From the NCBI RefSeq assembly GCF_029813115.1, contig NZ_JAPZDS010000001.1:1-64000 (forward strand): a stretch of DNA of 64,000 bases, written 5' to 3'. The stretch's first letter is position 1. The number at the start of each line of letters is the position of its first letter. The notes under the pieces were generated by a model that saw only the letters and a program-made list of their open reading frames with translations, did not search any database and was not told where the DNA came from. This DNA is from Aureimonas sp. SK2. GTDB lineage: Bacteria > Pseudomonadota > Alphaproteobacteria > Rhizobiales > Rhizobiaceae. This document shows, piece by piece, positions 9,220-17,420 of the stretch. The translations under genes and the position numbers were made by a program.

Positions 9220-10113
9220 TTACTTGATCGGCGGGCGCGGCAGCACGGCCTCGCCGGGCTCCATGACGTAGGTGTAGTCGAGCTGCACCCAGGGTCCCGC
9301 GATGTCGGGGCGGTCCGGGTGGGGCTCGGTGTGTTCCACGAAATCGCCGGTCAGCGCCTTGGTCACACCGAACTGCACGTCCGAGTCGATCCACGGGCAG
9401 GACGGGTCGAAGACCTGGCTGATCAGCACCTTGTAGCCCGGCTTGAAGATCAGGGCGTGGAGATGGGCGGGCCGGTAGGGGTGGCGGCCCTGCGCCGCGA
9501 GGAGCCGTCCGACCACGCCGTCCGTCGGGATCGGGTAGCCGACCATGCGCACCGACCAGAAGGAAAAGCGGCCGTCGGCGTCGGTGGTGAACTTGCCGCG
9601 CAGGTTCATCTCGGCCTGCTCGGGGTCCTGGTTCTCGTAGAGACCGACCGGCGAGGCGTGCCAGACGTCGACCTCGGCGCCCGCGATCGGGCGGCCTGTC
9701 GCATCCTCGACGCGCGCGGTGACGAAGAGCGGCGTGCCCGGCGTGTCCGAGCGGATGATCGAGCCGCCGTTCGGCACGCGCGGCGAGTTGAGGCGCCAGA
9801 ACGGCCCGAGCAGCGACTGGGAGGTCTCCGTCTGCCCGCCCTCGCCGTTGTTGAGGAGGCAGACCAGCGTGGAGACGCCGAGCGAGCCCGACATCAGTAC
9901 GAACTCGTTGTGCGAGTCGCTGGCCAGCGCCCCGATCTCGTTGAGGATCGCGGTGGCCTCGCGGAACTCGGCCTCCGTCAGCTTCACGTCGCGCACGAAG
10001 GCATGGAGATGGGTGATAAGGGATGTCAGGATCTCGCGCAGCCGGGGATCGCGCGTCTGTGCCATGACGTCGAGAACCGCGGGCGTGACGTCCCCTTGGG
10101 TGCGAATGAGCAT
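9220..10113 (-). CDS. Intradiol ring-cleavage dioxygenase (hydroxyquinol/catechol 1,2-dioxygenase type)
   Basis: A 297-residue non-haem Fe(III) dioxygenase that opens a catecholic ring between the hydroxyls. An N-terminal dimerisation domain (about 20-100, with SLITHLHAFVRDVKLTEAEF) is followed by the catalytic domain. The expected iron ligands are visible: Tyr159 (VGLYEN), Tyr193 (MVGYPIP), His217 and His219 (PAHLHALI). The N-terminal domain matches hydroxyquinol and catechol 1,2-dioxygenases rather than the two-subunit protocatechuate 3,4-enzyme. It heads the leftward operon and is divergent from a GntR regulator. Hydroxyquinol, made from protocatechuate, would be a plausible substrate; no protocatechuate hydroxylase is visible in the window. 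Confidence 0.88.
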   Translation of the reverse strand: MLIRTQGDVTPAVLDVMAQTRDPRLREILTSLITHLHAFVRDVKLTEAEFREATAILNEIGALASDSHNEFVLMSGSLGVSTLVCLLNNGEGGQTETSQSLLGPFWRLNSPRVPNGGSIIRSDTPGTPLFVTARVEDATGRPIAGAEVDVWHASPVGLYENQDPEQAEMNLRGKFTTDADGRFSFWSVRMVGYPIPTDGVVGRLLAAQGRHPYRPAHLHALIFKPGYKVLISQVFDPSCPWIDSDVQFGVTKALTGDFVEHTEPHPDRPDIAGPWVQLDYTYVMEPGEAVLPRPPIK

Positions 10114-10352
10114 GATCGGACCTCCCTTCCTGAGCCGGAGGACTGCACGATCATCGATTATCCGTTAAGTCCCGTTTCGCCGCCGCCGCATGGCATCCTT
10201 TGCGACCGATCGGCGGACTACCCATCTGCACGCTCGAAACCGGTGAAATCTGAGGAAATCCAGCGCACGATCCGCCCTGCGGGTTCCAGACGGGTACGGG
10301 CGCCATCGTGCGAACCGTCCGCGGCTTGACAGCAATAATCGTTTTTCGTAGC

Positions 10353-10363
10353 CATCGTCGATG
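10353..10363. promoter_or_regulatory. Candidate operator palindrome in the GntR divergent region
   Basis: The sequence CATCG-T-CGATG is an exact palindrome with 5-base arms, 26 bases before the TTG start of the GntR gene and inside the 276-base gap between divergent operons. GntR/FCD proteins typically bind short palindromes placed like this. A partly similar CATCGATTAT lies near 10150, close to the dioxygenase start. Binding by the neighbouring regulator is inferred. Confidence 0.35.
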
Positions 10364-10389
10364 ACAACCTGCGAGCATGGGACAGGGCG

Positions 10390-11136
10390 TTGGCGGCTTC
10401 GTTGATCGAGCGGGAAGAGGGCGGGAAGGCAGGGGCGGCAAGCGCCGCCGCCGTTCGCCCGCTCATGGACGACGGCAAGAACACGATCGCCAGCCAGCTC
10501 GTGCACCGCCTGCGCGAGGCCATCGTCTCCGGCCAGCTGGAGGCGGGCGCCAAGATCAATCTCGACCGCGCGCGCCAGAACTTCAACGTCAGCCTCAGCC
10601 CGCTTCGCGAGGCCCTGGCGCGTCTCATCGCCGACGGCCTCGTCGAGTTCGAGGACAATCGCGGCTATCGCGTCACCCCGCTCTCGCTCGCCAATCTGGA
10701 GGAGATCACCAGCCTGCGCGTCGAGATGGAAAGCTTCGCGCTGCGCGAGGCCATGCGCGTCGGCGACGTGGAATGGGAGGGCAACGTCATGCGCGCGCTG
10801 CACCGCCTCAACCGCGCCGAGCGCGATCCCGCGCGGCCCGAGACGCTGGAAACCTGGGAGGCCGCCCATCGCGACTTCCACCTCACGCTCATTTCGGGTT
10901 GCCGGCACCCGCTGCTCCTCAACTTCTGCGGCATTCTCCTCAACCTCAACGACCGCTACCGCCGCACCTTCCTGACCCGCACCTCGGGCGACCGGAACGT
11001 GGCGGCCGAGCACAGCGAGATCGGGCAGGGGGCGGTGGCGCGCGACGTCGACTATGCCTGCGCCAAGCTCGCCGACCATATCCGGCGCACGGGCGCCAAC
11101 CTCGTGCGGCATCTCGCCGAAAAGGGCATCGCATGA
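10390..11136 (+). CDS. GntR family transcriptional regulator (FadR/FCD subfamily)
   Basis: A 248-residue regulator with a winged helix-turn-helix (about 35-100: TIASQLVHRLREAIVSGQLE, then LSPLREALARLIADGLVEF) and an all-helical FCD effector domain (about 105-240). The FCD metal/ligand residues include HRDFHLTLISGC and the late His in KLADHIRRTG. The start is uncertain: TTG at 10390 gives this length, while the in-frame ATG at 10465 (MDDGKNTIAS) would remove 25 low-complexity residues and still keep the DNA-binding domain. The stop overlaps the next gene (ATGA). It probably controls both divergent operons, as is usual for catabolic GntR repressors. Confidence 0.85.
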   Translation: MAASLIEREEGGKAGAASAAAVRPLMDDGKNTIASQLVHRLREAIVSGQLEAGAKINLDRARQNFNVSLSPLREALARLIADGLVEFEDNRGYRVTPLSLANLEEITSLRVEMESFALREAMRVGDVEWEGNVMRALHRLNRAERDPARPETLETWEAAHRDFHLTLISGCRHPLLLNFCGILLNLNDRYRRTFLTRTSGDRNVAAEHSEIGQGAVARDVDYACAKLADHIRRTGANLVRHLAEKGIA

Positions 11137-11951
11137 CCGGTCAGGCCGCTCCCTTGGGCGTCGCCCATTTCTCGGCGATCGATCTGCCGCCGCTCGACTT
11201 CGTGCGCGCCGCAGCCGCCGCCGGCTTTTCGCGCGTTGGGTTCCGCCTCCACCCGGCCTTTCCCGGCGCGCCCTTCTACGAGTTGCCGGCGGGGAGCCCC
11301 GAGGCGCGCGACGTGCGCTCGGCGCTCGACGATCACGGCGTCTCGCTCCACGACATCGAGTTCGTCGTCCTGTCCCCCGACTTCCGGCCCGAAACGCTGG
11401 CGCCCATGCTCGAAGGCGCTTCGGCGCTCGGCGCCAAGCGGCTCAGCGTCTGCGGCGACGATCTGGACGAGAGCCGCCTCGTAGAGGCGTTCGGCGCCGT
11501 GTGCGATCTGTGCGCGGGCTTCGGCATGAGCGTCGATCTGGAGAACATGGGCTGGCGGCCTGTCGCGACCTTCGACGCGGCCTTGCGCGTCGTGGAAGCG
11601 TCCGGCCGCGCCAATGCCGGCGTGCTGGTGGACGCGATCCATCTGTTCCGCAACGGCGGACGGGTCGAGGACGTGGCCGCCGCGCCGGCCGGGCGCATCG
11701 GGGCGCTGCAGCTCTGCGACGTCCGGGGCGACGCCCCGTCGAGCGCCGAGGCGATGGTGGCGGAGGCCCGCTCGGGGCGCTTCGCGCCCGGGGAGGGGAT
11801 GCTTCCGCTCGCCGAGCTTCTCGCCGCCGTGCCGAGGGAGGCGGCGGTCGCGGTCGAGGTTCCGATCGCGCAAGGGCGCGCGCCCGCCGATCACCTCGCG
11901 CATCTCGCGCGGTGCGCCAGACAGATTCAGGGCAGGCACAACCTGTCCTGA
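11133..11951 (+). CDS. Sugar phosphate isomerase/epimerase-like TIM-barrel protein
   Basis: A 272-residue protein of the xylose isomerase-like/AP-endonuclease-2 barrel family. Recognisable strands are GVAHFSAIDLPPLDFV, GVSLHDIEFVVLSPDF, MSVDLENMGW with a likely metal Glu, and GVLVDAIHLFRNGG with Asp and His. It overlaps the GntR stop by 4 bases, so it is co-translated with the regulator. The fold matches the N-terminal half of QuiC at the start of the window, so it may be a second dehydratase or an isomerase acting on a hydroaromatic or sugar acid. Substrate unknown. Confidence 0.78.
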   Translation: MTGQAAPLGVAHFSAIDLPPLDFVRAAAAAGFSRVGFRLHPAFPGAPFYELPAGSPEARDVRSALDDHGVSLHDIEFVVLSPDFRPETLAPMLEGASALGAKRLSVCGDDLDESRLVEAFGAVCDLCAGFGMSVDLENMGWRPVATFDAALRVVEASGRANAGVLVDAIHLFRNGGRVEDVAAAPAGRIGALQLCDVRGDAPSSAEAMVAEARSGRFAPGEGMLPLAELLAAVPREAAVAVEVPIAQGRAPADHLAHLARCARQIQGRHNLS

Positions 11952-12044
11952 CCCGAAACCCGCGAGGCCGGCCGGGAGAGCCGGGCTCGCGGCAATCGCT
12001 CGGCCGCGCGCGGCCGGCTCATCGTCACCCCTGGGAGGATTGTC

Positions 12045-12884
12045 ATGCTTTCGATTTTCACCAACGGCCGCACCCTGGCCCGCCGGGCCGCCTTGGCGAC
12101 CGTCGCCCTCGCGGCCCTGTTCGGATCGGTCTCGGCCGATGCCGCCTCGCTCGAAGAGGCCAAGGCCCGTGGTCGCATCATCGTCGGCATCCAGGGCGAC
12201 AACCAGCCCTGGGGCTTTGTGAATTCCAGCGGTCAGCAGGACGGGTTCGACGCCGACATCGCCCGGCTCTTCGCCGAGGACCTCGGCGTCGAGGTCGAGT
12301 TCACCCCGCTCGCCGTCTCCAACCGCATCCCGGCCCTGACGACCGGCAAGGTTGACGTCCTCTTCGCCACCATGGCGATGACGGAGGAGCGCGCCAAGGC
12401 GATCCAGTATTCCAAGCCCTATGCCGGCAACGTCATCTCGCTCTACGGACCGAAGGACAAGACGATCACGACGCCCGAGGAGGCGGCGGGCCTGTCCATC
12501 GGCGTGCCGCGTTCGAGCACGCAGGACACCGCCGCCACCAAGCTCCTAGAATCCACCGCCACCATCCGCCGCTTCGACGACGACGCCGCCTCGATCCAAG
12601 CGCTCCTCTCGGGCCAGGTCGATGCCGTCGGCGGCAACCAGTTCTACCTGCAGCGGCTCGATAACGCGGCGCCCGGCAAGTACGAGCGCAAGATCGACTT
12701 CGTGACGGTCTTCAACGGCGCCGGCACCCGCCAGGGCGAGAAGGACTGGAACGAGGCGATCAACGCCTTCATCGACAAGATCAAGGCGAACGGCGAGCAT
12801 GCCGCCGTCTACGCCAAGTGGATGAAGGTTCCGGTTCCGCAGTTCCCGGAATCCATTCCGAACATTCCCTTCACGGTGCAGTAA
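12045..12884 (+). CDS. Second periplasmic ABC substrate-binding protein, paralogue of 3697-4518
   Basis: A 279-residue family 3 solute-binding protein with a signal peptide (basic start, hydrophobic core, cut near SADAAS). It shares PLAVSNRIPALT and RFDDDAASIQALLSGQV with the binding protein of the first operon and is of similar length, so the two are diverged duplicates. TGGGAGGATTG gives a strong ribosome site. No permease or ATPase gene lies beside it, which suggests it delivers its ligand to the importer encoded at 2890-5904. The ligand is probably a related hydroaromatic acid. Confidence 0.9.
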   Translation: MLSIFTNGRTLARRAALATVALAALFGSVSADAASLEEAKARGRIIVGIQGDNQPWGFVNSSGQQDGFDADIARLFAEDLGVEVEFTPLAVSNRIPALTTGKVDVLFATMAMTEERAKAIQYSKPYAGNVISLYGPKDKTITTPEEAAGLSIGVPRSSTQDTAATKLLESTATIRRFDDDAASIQALLSGQVDAVGGNQFYLQRLDNAAPGKYERKIDFVTVFNGAGTRQGEKDWNEAINAFIDKIKANGEHAAVYAKWMKVPVPQFPESIPNIPFTVQ

Positions 12885-12995
12885 CGCGCTCCGGCGAGGC
12901 GGGGCCCCTCGCTCCGCTTCGCCGCGGCCCGCAAGACGCATGGCGTTCCGCCGCCTCGCCGGGCAACGTTCTTTCCGCGCTTTCAGGACGCCAGC

Positions 12996-13449
12996 ATGAC
13001 CATCGAGGGTGACGCCCTGCCGGCCGTCCGGGTCGGTCTGATCAGCTCCGACATCCAGTTTTCCAAGTCCCATAGCCTCCACGAGACGGAAAGGCGCGCT
13101 CGGGCCGGACGATCGCCATACGCTCTTCGACACGCTGTACTCGTCCTTCGACGCGATGGTTCTGCCCGACCTTCTCGTGTGCGCGGAGAGCCTGAGGCCT
13201 TGCCGGCGTCAACGTCACCCATCCTTTCAAGCAGGCCGTCCTGCCGCATCCGACCGGCCGTCCGACGACGCTGCGATGCTGGGCGCGGGTCAAACGGTCA
13301 TCGTGCGCGACCACGCCCGCACTCGCTGCCACACCGCCTGGCGGGGCTGCTTCGTAGGCTTCAGGGCAGGTCTTCCGAACACCGCGTTCGGCTCGGCGGT
13401 GCCGCTCGTCTTCGGCCGGGACGCGGCGCACGCCGCGAGGCGGCCCGCA
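12996..13449 (+). pseudogene. Decayed shikimate dehydrogenase (aroE family) pseudogene
   Basis: Pieces of an AroE-type N-terminal domain can be read in order but in changing frames. ATG at 12996 opens into VGLISSDIQFSKSHSLHE; the next frame gives LFDTLYSSFDAMVLPDLL; a third gives AGVNVTHPFKQAVLPH from about 13202 with the catalytic-Lys motif; then frame two resumes with DDAAMLGAGQTVIVRDHART and WRGCFVGFRAGLPN. At least three frame changes are needed, NTD has become HTA, and the Rossmann half is essentially lost. It lies between a binding protein and aroQ, where an intact catabolic dehydrogenase would make sense. The intact family member at 2045-2878 may have replaced it. Confidence 0.85.
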
Positions 13450-13526
13450 TGACCCGCCACTTCACGGGCCTTCGCGCCTTCTAGGGTGCGCCGCCTTCCT
13501 CAACCGGACCTTTCGAAAGCCGCCCC

Positions 13527-13976
13527 ATGAGCCTGATCTTCGTCCTCAACGGACCCAACCTCAATCTTCTGGGCAAGCGCCAGCCCCACATCTACGGCAC
13601 GGAGACCCTTGCCGACGTGGAGCGCGACTGCCGGGCTCTGGCAGGCGAGCTCGGCCACGAAATCCGGTTCCACCAGTCCAATCGCGAATACGAGATCATC
13701 GACTGGATCCACGAGGCGCGCGAGACGGCCGTCGGCATCGTCATCAACCCGGCCGCCTTCACCCACACCTCGGTCGCGATCCTCGACGCGCTCAATACGT
13801 TCGAGCCGCCGGTGATCGAGATCCACATTTCCAACGTCCACAAGCGCGAGAGCTTCCGCCACCATTCCTACGTCTCGCTGCGGGCGGACGGCGTGATCGC
13901 GGGGCTGGGAACGCAGGGCTATCTCCTGGCGATCCGCCGCGTCGCGGCGCTCTGCGCAGCGGCCGCCCAGGCATGA
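13527..13976 (+). CDS. aroQ: Type II 3-dehydroquinate dehydratase
   Basis: A 149-residue enzyme that interconverts 3-dehydroquinate and 3-dehydroshikimate. It has the full type II signature: [19 protein letters not shown] with Arg18 and the catalytic Tyr23, [12 protein letters not shown], and [17 protein letters not shown] with the catalytic His100. Length is normal for the dodecameric family. It is the link between quinate (after dehydrogenation) and the QuiC dehydratase, so here it may serve catabolism as well as, or instead of, biosynthesis. The stop overlaps the next gene by 4 bases (ATGA). Confidence 0.96.
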   Translation: MSLIFVLNGPNLNLLGKRQPHIYGTETLADVERDCRALAGELGHEIRFHQSNREYEIIDWIHEARETAVGIVINPAAFTHTSVAILDALNTFEPPVIEIHISNVHKRESFRHHSYVSLRADGVIAGLGTQGYLLAIRRVAALCAAAAQA

Positions 13977-15028
13977 GCGGGCCGGACGCCTACCCCGCCC
14001 GCATCGCGGTGATGGGCGCGGGCCTGATCGGCCGGCGCCATATCCAGCATGTTCGAGCCGAACCGGAGACCGAGCTTGCCGCCGTCGTCGATCCGACGGA
14101 GGCCGGCCGCCAGGTCGCAGCCGACAACGGCGTGCCCTGGTATGCGAGCTTCCGCGAGATGCTGGCGGCGGGCCGGCCGGACGGTGTCGTCATCGCGACG
14201 CCGAACCAGGTCCATGTCGAGAACGGCCTCGAAGCGGTCGCCGCCGGCGTGCCGATCCTCGTGGAAAAGCCAATCGCCGACGATCTCGAGGAAGGCGAAC
14301 GGCTCGTCGCGGCAGCCGAGGGCGCGGGCGTCCCGCTTCTCGTCGGCCACCACCGCCGTCACAACCCGATCATGCGGGCCGCGCGCGAGATCGTGGCGAG
14401 CGGCCGGCTCGGCCGGATCGTCACGGTCAACGCCCTGTTCTGGCTCTACAAGCCCGACGACTATTTCGACGTCGCCTGGCGGCGCGAGCCGGGGGCGGGG
14501 CCAGTCTTCCTCAATCTCATCCACGACATCGACAACCTGCGCGCCCTTCTCGGCGAGGTGGTCGCCATTCAGGCGGCCGAGTCCAACACCGTCCGGGGGC
14601 ATGGGGTCGAGGAGACGTCGGCGATCATCCTCGAATTCGCCTCCGGCGCGCTCGGCACCGTGTCGGTCTGCGATACGGTCGTGGCGCCCTGGAGCTGGGA
14701 GATGACGACGGGCGAGAACCCCGCCTATCCCCTCGCCGACGAGGCCTGCTACGTCATCGCCGGCACCGCGGGTTCCCTGTCGCTGCCCAAGCTCGAGGTC
14801 TGGACGAACGACGGCAAGCCCGGATGGTGGGAGCCGCTGCAACGGACGCGGGTGGGCGTGGCCGCCAAAGATCCTTTGGCCTTGCAGATACGCCATTTCG
14901 CCGCCGTGATCCGGGGCGACGAACCTCCGCTCGTCAGTGGGCGCGAGGGCCTGCGGACGCTTGAGGTCGTCACCGCCATCAAGCAGGCGGCTCGCACCGG
15001 ACTACGCACGACTCTGCCGGTCGCCTGA
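13973..15028 (+). CDS. Gfo/Idh/MocA family oxidoreductase
   Basis: A 351-residue NAD(P)-dependent dehydrogenase. The Rossmann motif GAGLIGRRH is at about 15-23, the family signature EKP at 98-100 ([10 protein letters not shown]), and the substrate domain includes [10 protein letters not shown] and [14 protein letters not shown] with the likely catalytic His. It is translationally coupled to aroQ. Gfo/Idh/MocA enzymes oxidise inositols, sugars and related polyols, so oxidation of quinate or another cyclohexane carboxylate is an attractive but unproved role, especially since the aroE-like gene of this operon is dead. Confidence 0.85.
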   Translation: MSGPDAYPARIAVMGAGLIGRRHIQHVRAEPETELAAVVDPTEAGRQVAADNGVPWYASFREMLAAGRPDGVVIATPNQVHVENGLEAVAAGVPILVEKPIADDLEEGERLVAAAEGAGVPLLVGHHRRHNPIMRAAREIVASGRLGRIVTVNALFWLYKPDDYFDVAWRREPGAGPVFLNLIHDIDNLRALLGEVVAIQAAESNTVRGHGVEETSAIILEFASGALGTVSVCDTVVAPWSWEMTTGENPAYPLADEACYVIAGTAGSLSLPKLEVWTNDGKPGWWEPLQRTRVGVAAKDPLALQIRHFAAVIRGDEPPLVSGREGLRTLEVVTAIKQAARTGLRTTLPVA

Positions 15029-15225
15029 GGCCCCGAGCGGGGTTCCGTCCGGCGGTCATGTCGGGCGCGAGCCCTCGGCTCCGTTGCCGATGCCCTGACG
15101 AACGGACCTCTGGCCGGAACAGACCCCTGCCGCTTCAGGTGCCGTTTCGGGGACGTCTGCGCGCCTGCACGAAATGAGGCGTCGGCATGCCGTACCGCGG
15201 GAAGCCTCCCGGTCGAAAGGGCCAG

Positions 15226-15370
15226 GCCTCGGGGGATCAGCCGGTCGGCGCGAAGACGCTCGAAGAGGTCGAAGAAGGCTTCGTCTGTGGCCTGGTAGTC
15301 GACGAAGCCGAGCCTCCGGCTCTTACCCATGTCGGTCACCACCTCGATAGGCCATCCGAGGTCGGCGTCC
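15226..15370 (-). pseudogene. C-terminal remnant of an SDR/NAD-dependent epimerase gene
   Basis: On the minus strand this stretch reads DADLGWPIEVVTDMGKSRR followed by LGFVDYQATDEAFFDLFERL and RADRLIP. This closely resembles the conserved last 40-45 residues of SDR-type NAD-dependent epimerases in alphaproteobacteria (the 'R-x-x-GF ... F-x-x-LF-x-x-LR-x-x-x-I-IP' ending). Nothing matching the Rossmann part lies upstream, so only the tail survives. It sits in a decayed intergenic zone beside a transposase relic, suggesting a deletion associated with the insertion element. Confidence 0.6.
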
Positions 15371-15385
15371 GTGTGCGATGCGCGA

Positions 15386-15760
15386 CCCTATGCGGACCGA
15401 GCTGCCGCTCGCCGCGCTGATGATGGCAGCCCAACGCCAACGATCAGCGCCCAGCCTCATCTGCCATTCGGATCGCGGGTGGCAATACGCGGCCGGTGTA
15501 TAGGGCGATTACCTGACTGTAATCGGCGCGGTGCCCTCGATGAGTCGCACCGTCAATTGCTACGACAATGCCTCGACGGAGAGCCTCTTCCACACCCTCG
15601 AGGTCGAACTCGTGCATCGGTGCCGGTGGGCGACGCAAGCCAAAGCGCGCCAGGCGCTGTTCGGATACATCGAGGCCTACTACAACCGACACCGTATGCA
15701 TTCGGCCATCGGGTATCTCAACCCCCGAACAAGCCGAGCAGCGCATGATCGGCGAACCCA
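15386..15760 (+). mobile_element. IS3-family transposase relic
   Basis: The C-terminal third of an IS3-type integrase-core transposase can be read: PLAALMMAAQRQRSAPSLI, then CHSDRGWQYAAGV, an in-frame TAG at about 15499, then SMSRTVNCYDNASTESLF with the catalytic Glu, and RQALFGYIEAYYNRHRMHSA before YLNP. A one-base shift at the C run near 15722 moves the ending (EQAEQRM) into another frame. The first catalytic Asp region and the upstream OrfA are missing. No terminal inverted repeats were recognised. The element is dead. Confidence 0.82.
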
Positions 15761-16404
15761 GCGTGTCCGCAAAACCGGGGGAAGATCACTTCGCGTGCTC
15801 CTCCGAAGCCAAGGGGCAGGAACCACTCCCCTCTCGCCCTCTTTCCTTATTCTATTCCCGCTCTCCCGCGCCGCGTCTAACCTTCCTCCCATCGCCGCCC
15901 CACTGAATGGGCGCGAATGATCACCGGGATCGTTCGGAGGGGTGGCGAGCGGTGTCCGCGATGCGTCTCCTGCCGGAGGAGGCGTGGCCCGGACGGTTCC
16001 TATCGGCACATGGGGGTTGGCTGCCCAAAACGAGGCGGCTCTTCGACAACTCGGCGTTGGAGACAGCCCAGGTCCACCGGTGAGAGCAGCTGGACAGATC
16101 GGGCCGAGACGCCCTGCGTAATCCCCGAACAAAAGGCCAGGGCCGGCTTCGCATCCCGGTCCGGAACCGCAACCACCGCGCGGGTCGCCGGAGGCGGACC
16201 ACATACACTTGACTACCCACGGAGGTTCGCCTCCGGCGGCCCGTCGCCCGTTCCAAGGAACGGCGGCACAAGACGGAAACACCCCATCACCCCGGCCGCA
16301 ATCAGCGGTGCGGGTGCTTTGGCTTGTTCCCGGTTCCGCCCCTTGGCGGCACGGCCCCGGCCTCCCATGTCCCGCCTTCGTTGCCCAAGACCGGAAGGAC
16401 GGAC
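15761..16404. other. Non-coding stretch downstream of the IS relic
   Basis: About 640 bases without a convincing gene on either strand. Open frames here lack recognisable domains and good ribosome sites and have the composition of GC-rich noncoding DNA. The last 20 bases hold CCGGAAGGACGGAC, the ribosome site of the next gene. A promoter for that gene must lie here but cannot be pinpointed. Confidence 0.5.
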
Positions 16405-17382
16405 ATGAAAAGCGCGCTTCACGAGACGTTCGGCGATCCCGCCGAGGTTCTGCATCTCGCAGACAGCCCGGCGCCCGAGCCGGGCCCCGGCGAGGTGCGC
16501 GTGCGCACCATCCTCTCGCCGATCCACAACCACGACCTTTGGACCGTGCGCGGCTCCTACGGCTACAAGCCGGAGCTTCCCGCGATCGGCGGCTCGGAAG
16601 CCGTCGGCACGATCGAGGCGGTGGGCGAGGGCGTCGATGCGTCGATGGTCGGCCGACGCGTCGCCGTCGCCGGAGTCCATGGCACCTGGGCCGAGAGCTT
16701 CCATGCCAAGGCCGGCGGCGTCATGCCGGTGCCGGACGAGATGGAAGACGAGGCCGCCGCGCAGCTCATCGCCATGCCCTTCAGCGCCATCACGCTTCTG
16801 GAGATGCTGAATGTGACGCAGGGCGAGTGGGTCGTCCAGAACGCGGCCAACGGCGCGGTCGGCCGCACGCTCGCGGCGCTGGCCGAGGCGCGGGGCGTCC
16901 ATGTCGTCAATCTCGTGCGCCGGGACGAGGGCGTCGCCGAGATGGAGGCGGCCGGCATCGCGAACACCGTCTCCACCGCCGCCGACGGCTGGAAGGACAA
17001 GGTCCGCGCCATCGCCGGCGGCGCGCCGATCAAGGCCGGCGTTGATTCGATCGGCGGTCAGGCCAGCGCCGACCTCGCCGACCTCCTGGCCGAGAACGGG
17101 CTCTTCGTCTGCTTCGGCTCGATGACCGGCGAGCCGATGATCATTCCGTCCGGCGCCGTGATCTTCAAGCAGTTGACGGTCAAGGGCTTCTGGGGCGCGA
17201 AGGTCATGCCCGCCACGTCGCCCGAGGACCGCAGGCGCCTCATGGGCGAACTCGTCTCGCGAGTCCTCAAGGGCGACTTGACGCTCCGGGCCGACGAGAT
17301 CGTGCCCCTCTCCGAGATCGGCCGCGCCGTGAAGGCCTCGCTGGCCCCCGGCAAGGTCGGCAAGGTGCTGCTCAAGCCCTGA
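16405..17382 (+). CDS. Zinc-independent MDR-superfamily reductase (enoyl reductase/quinone reductase-like)
   Basis: A 325-residue medium-chain dehydrogenase/reductase. The GroES-like domain occupies about 1-120, and the Rossmann domain includes GEWVVQNAANGAVGRTLAAL, which resembles the NAANSGVG segment of mitochondrial-type 2-enoyl thioester reductases. The catalytic and structural zinc Cys residues of alcohol dehydrogenases are absent. The likely chemistry is NADPH-dependent reduction of an enoyl or quinone substrate. The start is the ATG of MKSALHETFGDP with GGAAGGA upstream. It is a single gene, followed at once by a strong terminator. Confidence 0.82.
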   Translation: MKSALHETFGDPAEVLHLADSPAPEPGPGEVRVRTILSPIHNHDLWTVRGSYGYKPELPAIGGSEAVGTIEAVGEGVDASMVGRRVAVAGVHGTWAESFHAKAGGVMPVPDEMEDEAAAQLIAMPFSAITLLEMLNVTQGEWVVQNAANGAVGRTLAALAEARGVHVVNLVRRDEGVAEMEAAGIANTVSTAADGWKDKVRAIAGGAPIKAGVDSIGGQASADLADLLAENGLFVCFGSMTGEPMIIPSGAVIFKQLTVKGFWGAKVMPATSPEDRRRLMGELVSRVLKGDLTLRADEIVPLSEIGRAVKASLAPGKVGKVLLKP

Positions 17383-17390
17383 TGCGAAGA

Positions 17391-17417
17391 GGGCGGGCCG
17401 TGTCGGCCCGCCCCTTT
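17391..17417. terminator. Bidirectional intrinsic terminator
   Basis: A perfect 10-base stem, GGGCGGGCCG with CGGCCCGCCC, closes a TGT loop and is followed by CTTT on the plus strand. It lies between the ends of two convergent genes (reductase and transglycosylase) and probably stops both. Confidence 0.75.
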
Positions 17418-17420
17418 GGT

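Noticed and set aside
15029-15046. Small CCCCG/CGGGG hairpin after the Gfo/Idh gene as a terminator
   Set aside because: Only five pairs with a two-base loop and no T tract; too weak to call.
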